This document shows, one piece after another, positions 10,859 to 21,700 of a stretch of DNA of 64,000 nucleotides. Origin of the DNA: Aphrocallistes beatrix (taxonomy: Eukaryota > Porifera > Hexactinellida > Sceptrulophora > Aphrocallistidae); the NCBI GenBank assembly GCA_963281255.1, contig OY725505.1:992001-1056000 (forward strand), written 5' to 3'. Every line of letters starts with the position of its first letter. Within the stretch, counting starts at the first letter, position 1. Position numbers and translations under genes: made by a program. The notes under the pieces were generated by a model, which ran no database searches, had not been told where the DNA came from, and saw only the letters and a program-made list of their open reading frames with translations.

Positions 10859-11652
10859 ATATTACTGAGTTTGCAACACATGTGTAGTCATTCTGTATCG
10901 CACCTTATATTTTTAGAAAGTCAATAGATATATTTTGAATGTAGAACTTTGAACTGCTTGTAAAATTGATGCTATATTTTGTTAAGAGTGTATTTCATGA
11001 TATCCCATTCTTAGTCTCTTTTAAAATCATTCAATTTACTTATATAAGTATAATTGATATTGTTAGCAAGAATATAATACTTGTATAAATGAAAAAAATG
11101 ATGCAGCATTTCAAATAATATAATTGTCAAATTATTTCTCGATGACGTCATCATTACGCATCAAAATTGACAACTTTGGTGATTTTTCGAGTGGCATCGA
11201 TTATAACAGTAAGACAGACGTATTTAGAGATGATATCTAATTTATAATTAGGGATTACAATCCCGGGATCCCGGTGTTTTTTTCCGGGATTGTTTCTCAA
11301 ATCCCGTAATCCTCTGTCACAATCCCGGGATTCCCTTCTCAATCCTGGGATCCTAGATATTGGGTATAGTGATAGTGCCCGGGACGTGGAATTTTTGGTC
11401 AAATTATCATTATATCCAATATCATTATAGCCAATATATACTGTATATAACTCTATGTTTCAACAATGACCAATTTCCTTATAATTTATCTACGTATTGT
11501 TTAATCACACTACTTGGAAACAATAATCTATTTACAATGGTAACTTACAAATACATTATTCAATCTTAAATAACAACAAGAATGAACGATGATTACAAAT
11601 ACTTGTATGAGTTGTATCACTAATCTATCAATTTGTTTACTCCAATAATCAA

Positions 11653-11808
11653 ATGTTAGATACTCGCATTCTCTCTTATATTATTATGGTAGAAAGTACA
11701 TTACCTGTTTTTCAAGATTTTGCTGGTGCTGAAGTCTGGAAACATTTTCTTAGATCTGAATGTGGCAAATTTGCACAATGCAAAGTATGCAAAAAAAGAA
11801 TTGAAGTA
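11653..11808 (+). pseudogene. BED zinc-finger N-terminus of a hAT transposase, interrupted
   Basis: The frame reads EVWKHFLRSECGKFAQCKVC, which matches the start of a BED finger (W, F, then C-x2-C). The histidine pair and all the catalytic domain are missing: the frame runs into the pogo-like MITE at 11809 and nothing recognisable resumes after it. It is a relic of the parent transposase. Confidence 0.8.
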
Positions 11809-11996
11809 CAGTCGACTCCGCTTAATAGGGCCACATCGGTCAGAGGACATTTTGACCCGATTAAGCGGAGAACCCTATTACCCGAAAATATTTTGTATTA
11901 GCTTCTAAGTGTGAGAGCTATTCTGGTCCTACCAAAAGTGGCCCGATTAAGCGGCTGACCCGATTAAACAGTGGCCCTATTAAGCGGAGTCGACTG
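11809..11996. mobile_element. pogo-like MITE (188 bp), TA duplication
   Basis: Terminal inverted repeats cagtcgactccgcttaatag and the near-identical inward read cagtcgactccgcttaatag from the right end; TA on both sides (11807-11808, 11997-11998). These ends resemble pogo/Tigger. It is the innermost layer of a three-level nest (family A, then hAT, then pogo-like). Confidence 0.9.
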
Positions 11997-12198
11997 TACT
12001 TCCTAAATTGACATTCACAAAAATTTTCTTTGCAAGATACAATCCCGGGATTGTAACTCCTACTTATAATTAATCAATGTGAGCCTATGTGGTGCACAAG
12101 ACTCCTCTGGCGGACACAGTGTTCGCCAGCCTCGCAGTGCAAGCAAGCGAAGCGCACTTGTATTATTTAATCACTCCTTACATAGCCTATTTAATATA

Positions 12199-12369
12199 CA
12201 GTTGACTCCGCTTAATAGGGCCACATCGGTCAGAGGACATTTTGCCCCGATTAAGCGGAGGACCCTATTAACCGAAAATATTTTGTATTAGCTTCTATGT
12301 GTGAGAGCTATTCCGGTCCTGCCAAAAGTGGCCCGATTAAACAGTGGCCCTATTAAGCGGAGTCGACTG
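12199..12369. mobile_element. pogo-like MITE (171 bp), TA duplication
   Basis: A sister of the element at 11809: cagttgactccgcttaatag at the left and cagtcgactccgcttaatag reading in from the right, TA flanks at 12197-12198 and 12370-12371. It lies only about 200 bp from its sister and lacks one internal 'cccgattaagcggctga' repeat. Confidence 0.88.
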
Positions 12370-12439
12370 TACTTCCAGATTTGCTCCGTCAAAGGGTTAA
12401 AAATAGCACCAATTAATTATCCTTGAAATAAGCCAAACC

Positions 12440-12790
12440 CGTACTATATGCAAATTTGAATTTAAGCATGTATGACCAGCATATATAATAATGGGGTTAT
12501 TGGTCATATATATCTATCAGCAAAAATTATGATCAGTTCTCATATTATTGCGCACTTGAATAATTTAGGACAGATACTAAATATTTTCTGGCCAGCTTTA
12601 AGCACACTTTTAAACAATATTAACAGATTATTTTTTGATTAAAAACAAGCTGGCCACTAGTTGATCTGCAAAACCCCGGAATTTCATTAGAATGTTGCTA
12701 CATTCCTGAATATACTTTTCGTCAATGGTGGCTACATCTCAAAAATATCAAAGCTAGACTCTTACAAATTTGATCTTATAGACAATCTTA
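12440..12790. repeat. Left arm of a diverged family B-like foldback
   Basis: Carries the motifs of the foldback elements near 30-32 kb: 'ccagcatatataata', 'attattgcgca', 'gttgctacattcctg'. It is the reverse complement, with divergence, of 15425-15780. The arms end at matching 'caaatttgatcttat', with a Harbinger-type sequence and an A repeat in between. Confidence 0.6.
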
Positions 12791-13236
12791 ATTCTTAAGA
12801 TCGATCTTAAAATAAAGTTAAGGTTAATATGATTAGAATATAGCATTATACTAATCAAATACAAAACTATATTATAATATTAGTAATGGTAAGTGGTCAT
12901 TTATTATTGATCTAGTAAAATTAAAATATTTCTTCTTTTTGAGCAAAATGGAGGCAATTAATGTAAAATATTATGAGCAAAGAAGATTGATTAATCCACT
13001 CCTGTAAGACATAGCTTATATCTATGTAGTTGTACCGCCTGGAATGCCTGGTGAGTCTATTACAATATTTGAGGTGAAATCTTGTTTTGACTTGTTTTAT
13101 GCATGTAATCTATAATTATTCTACACTGGTCAATATCAAAGAAAGAGTTATCAAAGAGCATAAGTTGTATCTCATGCATTCATAATATTATATTAAACAA
13201 AACATATAAACAACAAGTGTCTTTGTATATTGTAAC

Positions 13237-13692
13237 TAGGAGTGTACCGGATATCCGGTTCTAATCCGGTATCCGGCCATTTACCGGATATGAACCACTA
13301 TCCGGCCGGATAGTGGTGCCAATTGTGATTGTGTATGAATTAAGCATTAACTACAAAAAGGATAGGAACAGAAGCAATTTATTCAATTAACTACAATTTA
13401 ATTCTAAAGTTATTATCAATCCATAAATCTAATCTAATCTATAACCTATTCCAATCTACTATATTAAAACTCTAAATGCTAGCTAATAGTTGTAATTCAA
13501 TAAAAAAAGATTCTTTTGTATGAATATTAATCTCTCACCATTTTCTGGTAGTAGCCTACATCGTTTTTTAGGTCTTGATGTGATATTATGGTATCATTTA
13601 TCAAATAAATATTTAGCCGGATAACCGGATAATTGGGTACCGGATATCCGGATCCGGCCGGAGTAGAAAATCTCTAATCCGGTACACCTCTA
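13237..13692. mobile_element. Non-autonomous hAT (456 bp), 8-bp target duplication
   Basis: Left end taggagtgtaccggatatcc; right end reads inward taga ggtgtaccggattaga. The exact 8-bp duplication attgtaac is at 13229-13236 and 13693-13700. Both termini are packed with 'ccggat' repeats, the probable transposase-binding sites. The interior is non-coding and AT-rich. Confidence 0.9.
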
Positions 13693-13867
13693 ATTGTAAC
13701 ATGAAAACCTCAAATATAAACACTGGATATGAAAAGTATAATAAAACGTTAAAATATCTGCGTCATTTGGTGTTTCGAAAATACATGGTGTCATTAGTGG
13801 TTATGGTAAGTCGGCGTCCTCCAGTATATATAAATTGCTGCTGAGTACTTGCATTAACAATACCAAA

Positions 13868-14597
13868 CCAAATGGACAAATCCCGCAAAGAGAAGAAGAG
13901 TGCAGTCTTATGAATGAAATTGAATCAGCAGGTGAGATTTTGAGAGGCTCAGGAAATTCTGCTGACACAAACAAAAGGAGGAAGCAAATCTGGAGACATT
14001 GCAGCCAAACTCAACTCAGTGCATGACAGCTGTAGAAGATATTAGGAAAAAATGGACCAACCTAAAGCTAAACGCACAAAGTTGAGTAAAAGTACAAAGT
14101 TGATGCAAACTTTTAGACTGGAGGGGGTACAAACACTGCTGGACAGGTAGAAGACGAGGTCATGCAAATTATATCAGCAGATAGAAGTATTTCTGACTCT
14201 GCAGGCAGATCGGGTAACAGATGTTTCAAAACACCCCTGGTTTTTGTGGAATTTCAGGTGCTGCTGATCTTTTTCAAGCACCAGCTGAGAACAATGAAAT
14301 TCCAATAGCATCAACAGTATCAGCTGCAGGTCCCGTTGAATTTGAAGGTACTCCAATTTTAGAGTCTCCAGGAGTTGAAATCCCGACAACATATAAGGCA
14401 TCAGAGAAAAGTCAGAAGAAAAGGCGAACTGTTGATGAGTAAGAAGATTCGGTCGAATTCTTGAAGGCTGCAGACTTCCATTACAGCAGGAAGTTTTGTT
14501 TCAACAGATGGCATTCTCAGCACAGCTACAGTTGATTGAGGAGCAGAGGGACTATTATAGATTGAAACGTCAGAGACTGTTGGAAAAATCATTGTAA
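13868..14597 (+). pseudogene. MYB/SANT-like (Harbinger MYB, NAIF1-like) pseudogene
   Basis: The opening frame reads REEECSLMNEIESAGEILRG followed by GSGNSADTNKRRKQIW, the start of a MYB/SANT-like DNA-binding domain as found in Harbinger accessory proteins and NAIF1. The domain continues in other frames ('EDIRKKW.NLKLNAQ'-type sequence around 14030-14080), and the C-terminus LPLQQEVLFQQMAFSAQLQL with a following coiled-coil tail ends near 14597. Several frameshifts separate these pieces, so it is dead. Harbinger MYB proteins bind transposon ends and help the transposase enter the nucleus. Confidence 0.75.
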
Positions 14598-15049
14598 ATA
14601 GGAAAATCTTAGGATCAAAGTGATTATTATCAGTCATGTAAATCAATATATAAAACCTGTCTCTATTATTATGCATGTTAGAATTATTGTAAGATTATAT
14701 AATCAAATAATTTATGTTTGTTTATTCATACAAACCCAAGAAGAATTTGCCACGAATTATGGCATGTGATACATGTTGCGAGGTTACACAGAAATATTAA
14801 AAAAGATTTAAATTTTATTTTAAGTTTAATATCAATCAAAGTAGATTCAACGTTCGATAGAAGTAAGTTTGAACAACAATTATGGAGTAATTAGTGAAAA
14901 TCGAATCAATTACAATACTTAATACACCTCCCTAGGTAGCTTAAAGTTCGGTCTTAACATCGAACTTGAATCTTAGTGAATACGACTTAAGATCGAACTT
15001 AAGACTTAAGCACTAAGATCGATCTTAAGTTCTTAGTGAATACGGCCAA

Positions 15050-15424
15050 AATGAAAATGTTGAATCATCATTGTCACCTCTTTTACAATTATAAATTTCA
15101 GTTTTTAACTATAACTCAGTCATTTTAGGTGATAGAAGGATGGAATTTTAATAGAATGTGTAGATTAATATTCTTCACATATGATACAATAATCATCAAA
15201 AATGATAACTCAGCACTCTGTTATGACGTCATCATTATGCATCACAAATCGAAACATTTGGTGATATTTCAAGTGATATCGATTATAACAGTAAGACAGA
15301 CGTATTTAGAGATGTTATCAACCTTATAATTAATCAATGTGAGCCTTGGCGCCCAAAGGACGCCTCTGGCGGATACTTTGTGTCTGCCAGCCGCGCAGTA
15401 CAAGCAAGCGAAGCGCGCATGTTA
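15050..15424 (-). mobile_element. Repeat family A, copy A2 (tail missing)
   Basis: Matches the family from 'cattgtcacctcttttacaa' to the head 'gcaagcgaagcgcgc'. The tail third and any target duplication are absent. It separates the Harbinger-like end from the right foldback arm. Confidence 0.75.
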
Positions 15425-15780
15425 TTTTAATTACTCAAAAAGTTTTAATTTAAAGTTATCTAATCTAATAAGATCAAATTTGAACGTTAGGTTTAATAGT
15501 TTTTAAGATATAGCCACATTAGACGAATATGCATTTTCACAGCAAAGCCGAAATATATCAATATTCCATTGAAAATTCCATTTTTTTCTAATCAATTAGT
15601 TGCCGGTTTTTTTTTCAAAAATTATGTCGATAATACTTGAAAAGTGTGCTTAATACTGTCTCAAAATTAGCCAATTGCGCAATAATATGATGGTTATTTA
15701 TAAGTTTATACGAAATTTACTTTCACATTTATACTATATGCTGGTAATCAATTCTTAACAATTCCGCATATTTGACAAGT
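15425..15780. repeat. Right arm of a diverged family B-like foldback
   Basis: Inverted partner of 12440-12790: 'aagatcaaatttgaacg', 'tattccattgaaaattcca', 'attgcgcaataatatgatgg', 'ctatatgctggtaat'. Arms this far apart imply that the Harbinger-like sequence and A2 entered the foldback centre. Confidence 0.6.
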
Positions 15781-15872
15781 TTAGGCATTATCTCAATCAT
15801 AGTATACGGACTATTATTTTTTCTCTCTTTGCAGAAGCAAATCTAGCTACAATTAAGTAGGCTATATTTCTA

Positions 15873-16600
15873 CACGGTGACCAATAAGTTCTGTCCCAAG
15901 CTTGATCAGGTATAAATTTCACATACTCATACAATCTTAGTTATAATGGTCTTTAAAGATTGTAATTCGAATAGTTTCAATGATGTTAAAAGATTCTTCG
16001 AGTCTAAGACTTAGAACTGTGTTTTGTAAGGTGAATTTTTTGAAAAAAAATGTGTCCTGATTCGCTGTCAAAATCGCGAATCAGGGCCCAATGCTTCTGT
16101 AAAAAATGTCTACATAACCGATGTTCAATGACCATCTAGTACCAGATACCTTTCATTCACCATGGAAATATATCACAAATCCACTGAATTCATTATCAGA
16201 AATGAGAAAAAGTTATTCATTCACAATTCAAATTAGGTACATTTTGCAAAATAACCCAAAATACACACCCCAAAAAACCCTGATCCAACTGGTTCTCAAA
16301 ATGCACTGATCTGAACATCCTATATTTCTACAAATTTAGTGTTCGTAGACAATGTGTGAGCTAATTTTTCCTTCAATTTGAAGACTCTATAAAGTTAATT
16401 TTCTGACTCGCGATTTTGGATGCTAGTCAGGACCCACTTTTTTCAAAATATTCACCCTACTAAATACAGTTCTAAGTCTTAGACTCGAAAAAACTTTTAA
16501 CATCATTGAAACTATTCGAATTATAATCTCTAAAGACCATAATAAGTATAAGAAATTTTATACCTGATCAAGCTTGGGATAGAACTTATTGGTCATCCTG
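15873..16600. mobile_element. Tc1/mariner-type foldback MITE, copy E1
   Basis: Long inverted repeats: left cacggtgaccaataagttct, right reading in caggatgaccaataagttct, with TA on both sides. Arms of roughly 240 bp ('caagcttgatcaggtata', 'tctaagacttagaactgt') pair around a centre near 16230. No coding sequence. Copy E2 is at 36069-36814. Confidence 0.85.
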
Positions 16601-16736
16601 TATAATGAAACAATAAAACGACGTAGGTATGTTTATGATGTTTTCAATTATGATACATTTGCAACGCATTAATGCACTTTAGTTTTTCTTAACATCAAAC
16701 ATTGTACTATTAAAACTCGATTAATGTTTAGATATA

Positions 16737-16886
16737 CAGTGAACTCCGCTTAATCGGGACAAGTCTCCAGAATGAAATAGTTCTCATACATAGAAGCTAA
16801 TACTAAATTTCATCGGTTAATTGGGAACTCCGCTTAATCGGGACAAAATATCCGGTACCAGTGTCCCGATTAAGCGGAGTCACCTG
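16737..16886. mobile_element. pogo-like MITE, subfamily 2 (150 bp)
   Basis: Ends cagtgaactccgcttaatcg and, from the right, caggtgactccgcttaatcg; TA flanks at 16735-16736 and 16887-16888. The internal 'cttaatcgggaca' motif recurs. It sits in a family A tail fragment ('ctattaaaactcgattaatg' at about 16707-16726). Confidence 0.82.
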
Positions 16887-17014
16887 TATATATATCCATA
16901 GCATTCTATATACTAAGGCAATGGCAGTCACCAAAAAATTGGTACCATGGATTGGTTAAATACTTCAATCCTAAAACCTTTTGCTTGCAACAGGAATGTG
17001 TTGCGTCATTTCCG

Positions 17015-17231
17015 TATACTTGCCAACTGTCCCGTTTTTGGCGGGACGTCCCGCTTTTTTCACCCTTCTCTTGACCTAATCTTCTCGAGTGTCCTGCTTT
17101 TACATGAAATTTCCCCATTATGTCCCGCTTTTTTTGACTCTATGTATAACACTTTTCTATTGTGTCCCGCCATGTCCCGCGAAATTCAACGCTGCATCCC
17201 GCTTTTATCATGACTCAGGTTGGCATGTATG
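17015..17231. mobile_element. MITE family G, copy G1, 6-bp target duplication
   Basis: Ends tatacttgccaac and, from the right, catacatgccaac. The 6-bp flank tttccg is duplicated at 17009-17014 and 17232-17237. The interior repeats 'gtcccgctttt' many times. Copy G2 (59356-59563) is the same element in opposite orientation with its own 6-bp duplication. Six bases is unusual; hAT gives eight. Confidence 0.8.
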
Positions 17232-17801
17232 TTTCCGGTTTAAGCCATTTTCAATGGGGAAGCCTTAAGCCATACAAGTTTGGGGTTACTACTATAAATA
17301 GACAAATCCCAAATGCTTCCAAGGGTTTAAAAACTGTATTATCAACTAAACATCAAACTAATGTGGCATGCTACCCCAAGTCAACATAACATTTAGGTCT
17401 GGGTGGCACGCTACCCCTGCCACCCCTGAAGTTACGCCTATGACAACGATGTATCTGCACCCTCAGCAGAAATTTAAAAGATTTATTCTGGCTCTTCCCG
17501 TACTAATATTATTCATTTGGCATATGCTATTATGGAACTAGAGCATTGTACACTTCTAATAAAGTTAAGACCTATATATTATGCACTAGTATTGAAACAA
17601 GAGAATACTAGTAACTTGCTAAATTCAAGAACTAATTTAATATATTCTTTGTTTATTTAGTCGACTTCACAGGCTGTAGAAGTCCAGAATGTGTCTACTA
17701 CTGACTATATCCTATTGAAAGGCCGGAGTGTGATTGTTCCTTATTACTAGTAGAAGTATATCGCTCCCTTATGATGCCTCAAGTCTCAGGTCTCAAGTCA
17801 A

Positions 17802-17900
17802 ATCAAGCTAAGTCGAGTCTATCTCTCAAGCTAAGTCAAGTCTGTCCCTCAAGCTAAGTCAAGTCTATTTCTCAAGCAAAGTAAAGTCTGTCTCTCAAGC
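17802..17900. repeat. 23-bp minisatellite, about 4.3 copies
   Basis: Unit ctcaagctaagtcaagtctg plus three bases, repeated at 17802, 17825, 17848 and 17871 with one to four changes per copy, then a partial unit. No coding meaning seen. Confidence 0.88.
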
Positions 17901-18173
17901 CTCAATATTGTAATTTACTAATATTTTGATATTTTGTATGTATTAAGTATTATTAATTAATTCGACTATGTTCATTAAAAACGAAATAATATATCTCATT
18001 TCAATTGTTGACATAATAATTAGTTTGTCAGGGTGGGTGAATGCCTAAATTAATGTAAAATTGAATTATATACAATATCAAAATTATTGGTTTTGAAGTA
18101 TTTAACCAATCCATGGTACTAATTTTTTGGTGACTGCCATTTCCTTAGTTAATAGAATGCTATGATATATCCT

Positions 18174-18702
18174 TACTATGAAAACACGATTAATGTATAT
18201 TTGTTTATATATATTTATATCTCTGTAACGAATTGATCGAAGAAACTACTAGGCACAGAAAGCTGATTTTTGGCATATTGGAGTATTTTGGCTATGGTTC
18301 CACTAAGTTCTGACCTCAGATGAAAATGTCGACTCATTATTGAATTGTGATATCATTGTCAACTTTTTTACAATTATAAATTTCAGTTTTTAACTCGGTC
18401 ATTTTAGGTGATAGAAGGCTGGAATTTTAATAGAATGTATATATTAATATTCTTCACAAATGATACAATTATCATCAAAAATGATGACTCAGCACTGTTA
18501 TGACTTCATCATTATGGATCAAAAATCGAAACATTTGATGATATTTCAAGTTATATTGATTATAACAGCAAGACAGACGTATTTAGAGATGTTATCAACC
18601 TTATAATTAATCAATGCGAGCCTTAGCGCCCAAACGGAGCCTCTGGTGGATACTGTGTCCGCCAGCCGCGCAGCGCAAGCACGCTTTGCGTGCTTGTTTT
18701 AA
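18174..18702 (-). mobile_element. Repeat family A, copy A3, nearly full length
   Basis: Runs from the tail 'ccttactatgaaaacacgat' through 'gaattgatcgaagaaact' to the GC-rich head 'gcgcagcgcaagcacgcttt'. In this copy the last part of the head has become a nearly perfect palindrome (aagcacgctttgcgtgctt). It ends about 95 bp from the BLTP1 stop codon, so it may lie within or next to that gene's 3' UTR. Confidence 0.8.
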
Positions 18703-18797
18703 ATAACTAGAAAAAACAACACTTATACTATTAACGAATCAAAATATACATATCCAATTAGATAGAATATGAGAACATTTGAAGAATTAGATGGCTT

Positions 18798-21700
18798 TTA
18801 TTTGAAATCGGAAAAGGACTTCTTTCCCCCTGAGAATAATAAAATTTTCATAATACATAATGAAATCAGATGGTCGATTGGATCCATAGCACCACGTTGA
18901 ATACACTTAGGTATCGTAGTCCGCGCTTTATTCAAGCTGAGTTTATCCAATAACCAGTCGATGTGTGGATTGACACTTCCAGAGCCCCAAGATACCATGG
19001 ACATTACATTTAACATCGGTTCTAAGTGCCACTTTTCACAATTAAACTTTCGAGAATCAACAAATATTTTACCACTTTCATCTTCTTTTTTTTTAACACC
19101 TTGATTTTCAGCTAATGACTTTAACTTTTCGATGTAGCATTTAAATAAATCATGCAGAAATAAATATAAATCGACATTTGTGGTAACTGCTACTTCACCA
19201 TAAAAGTTTGAATCAAAATTACATTCAACACGACTTTCAAAATCTTGAAACTCCTTTTTGAAGGTACAAAAATGATCTGTAATAAGATTAATATAGAATG
19301 AAGGAAAAGATAAAATTGGAATTGGAGATAGCTTTATTTTGTATTTTGGGCTTTGGTCTCGTTTTTGTTTGCTGGTTATTCCCAGTTTCGATTCAATACA
19401 AGCGTAGTCTAACCATTCACTGTTTGAACTGTCTGCTGGTGGAACTGGCCCTTTAGTTCTAACTACCTTATAAACGCCTGCTTTTTCCTCTAGATCGAAT
19501 TCTTTCTTACGATAACCTAACTCGATGTGAAAAGATTGCTGACATATTCGGTGAGCAAAACTGTCTGTTAAAAGTTCTTGTTGCTCTAAAATAAGTCCTG
19601 GAATGGCGTCAGTATTGAAATTAACAACCAATTCCTTTATTGCTACTACTGTCCATGAATCAATTAAGAAATTATCTGCTGGACTAAACGCAATTGCGAA
19701 ACCTTCTCCAGTGATGTTCATATCTCCACCAAGGTGTAAATCTGATTGAGCTGCTAGGTTAAACCCTAAATGCTCAATCAGTTTAAAAACACCTTTCTTT
19801 ACTGCCCAAAGCCAACTGATTGAGAATATCTTCTTAATAGGAGGTTCGATTTGTTTTTCATTGTCCATTTTAGCAACAAAAGACACAAGCACAGGAGGGC
19901 CATCAGGGGGAAGTAGTCTTGTCAACATCTTTCTCGATCGTTGTCGTTGATCTTCTATGAACTTTTGCAACCTGTAGACAATTTTGAGAATGGAATCAAA
20001 TGTAGAACGGGTTAACATCATCCTGAACATTTCCCATTTAATATCGACAAGTAGTTTGAGGGTAAGATCATTACTAGTTTGTTTCCATGAGTCCCTTCCT
20101 TGAGTCTTTATTTTACTCGTCTCAAATGTGAGTACAGTTAATCCCATATACTTCAATCTTCCATCAAAACTATTCACATCTAAAGAGAACTCATGTGATG
20201 GCAAATTTTGACAGTCTGATTTTACATACGCGTTAGCATTATTTAATTCAATATGCCCAGCAATAACGCCCCCATTAGCAAAGAACCTAGTATCATCAAC
20301 TAATACATCTAATGAGAGAAGCAAAAGTTTCTGACCTTGATGGCCTATGTATCCATTAATCCCCAGCGACTTAGAATTAAGATTGCAATCTCCCATTAAT
20401 TCCGCCAGATTGCATTTCACTTCGCATTCAAGTATTTGTAAACAGAAAAGAATTATGGAAGCTGTCTCGATCTCTTCGATCACTTTTATTTTGGGAGGCT
20501 TAGTTTCAGATGGGTGGGCATGAGCTAGAGTAGCACCAAGGAACAATAGATTTGTCAAGCCTTGACGATACCAACACTTTCGAAAAGTAGCTACATCTGT
20601 AAGTCTACGCATGTCAAAATTGAAAAACAATTTCCCAATTACAGCTACAAGAGATAAATCGACAGTAGAAGCAGGTAGAGAGGAATATTCCATATCAAGA
20701 GAATAGTTCGTCTTTCTCCTGAAAAGATTGAATTTAGCTCTATCAAGCTGGATTCTAAGAGCATCCCTAGTTCTAGCTTGGCCTGTTTCCTCATGCTTAG
20801 TTACAAGGTAGCTTGAAACAGATAAAGACAATTTAGAAAGGTAAAATGTTAGGTTTATATCGGTGATAAAATATAAATTAAGCATTTCCTTCTTATTCAA
20901 GTCTGATTTTAATAAATTATAGGAATATGATGATTGAAAATTTTCCTGTTGCTTTTTATAAATTGTAAAGGAACACATTGTTTCTATTTGTGGCGTTTGT
21001 AGAATAGCTTCAACGCGCGATATGGGAAGGCAGGTCAGCTTAACAACTAGAGGCTGCAACTGTACACTGATTAACACGTCTATAGGAAAGAACTGGGAGG
21101 ATTGAGTGTAGCTAGAGAATATGTTTTGTGGATGTTCTGTTTGTATTGTGGGACCTAATAGAAATGAAGTGCTCTGAGCGAAATTGCTAATCGGCTGAGC
21201 GATCTTATCGAGGAATTCGACAAGAGCTGGCAAAATCCTCATCTCTTTCGGTACAGACCTGATCATAACTAAGGCATGTAGTCTAGCTGTTTGGGACTTT
21301 GCATATGAAGATACATTAATAGCTTCATTGCCACTCACAAACTTATTTTCGCTCTGAATTGATGATACAAAACTAACCGATATATCCAAGCCTGGAATGT
21401 ATAGTGTTGAAATATCCGAGAAAGTTGCCTGTCCAAATTCGGAACCAGATGTCTCATCCGATGAAAGATCATTCACGAAGCCAGGACTGTAGTAGCTAGG
21501 GTAAGAAACGAAACGTTTATAATATTTTTTCCCTTCCATACTCTGACTACGCTCGGTGCTGTCTATTAGTAGCTTTCCGTGAGCAATTTTAATAGAAACA
21601 TTTACGTCGAGGTCTATACCTAGCAGGAATCCTACGAAATCATCTTGCTTCCTATGTATCACCTCATCATCAATAGATCTATCCCCACTGTCAATACTCG

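Larger units (their letters stand above)
11249..12062 (+). mobile_element. Non-autonomous hAT with BED remnant, inserted in A1
   Basis: Ends: tagggattacaatcccggga at the left and taggagttacaatcccggga reading in from the right (18 of 20). Target copies are tttataat (11241-11248) and cttataat (12063-12070), 7 of 8 matching; other family A copies have cttataat at this site. Many 'aatcccgggat' subterminal repeats near the left end are likely transposase-binding sites. A pogo-like MITE is nested inside. Confidence 0.88.
11135..12160 (-). mobile_element. Repeat family A, copy A1, split by a hAT insertion
   Basis: Family A sequence at about 11135-11248 ('gatgacgtcatcattacgc', 'gattataacagtaagacag') resumes at 12063 ('ttataattaatcaatgtgag', then the GC-rich head ending in 'gcaagcaagcgaagcgcact'). 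The break coincides exactly with the hAT at 11249-12062. The far tail is missing. Confidence 0.8.
12785..15049 (+). mobile_element. Possible Harbinger-type element carrying a MYB pseudogene
   Basis: Near the left end is 'ttcttaagatcgatcttaaa'; the right end has several 'cttaagatcgatcttaag'-like repeats and ends 'cttagtgaatacggcc'. Inside is a MYB/SANT-like pseudogene of the kind Harbinger transposons carry. The left terminus does not match the right one well and I could not find a target duplication, so the boundaries are approximate. A hAT MITE (13237-13692) is inserted in it. Confidence 0.5.
16895..18172. mobile_element. Inverted-repeat element with ~80-bp arms
   Basis: 16895-16973 and 18092-18172 are reverse complements with few differences ('ggcagtcaccaaaaaattgg', 'catggattggttaaatactt'). 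The interior includes a G-family MITE (17015-17231) and a 23-bp minisatellite (17802-17900), and no intact gene. Superfamily not recognised; no target duplication was assigned. Confidence 0.7.

Noticed and set aside
11135..12160. tRNA-like content in the GC-rich head of families A and M
   Set aside because: I looked for box A and box B patterns in the head and did not see convincing ones; left as unproven.
17800..17900. CRISPR-like array
   Set aside because: The 23-bp units are directly tandem with no unique spacers, and the DNA is eukaryotic.
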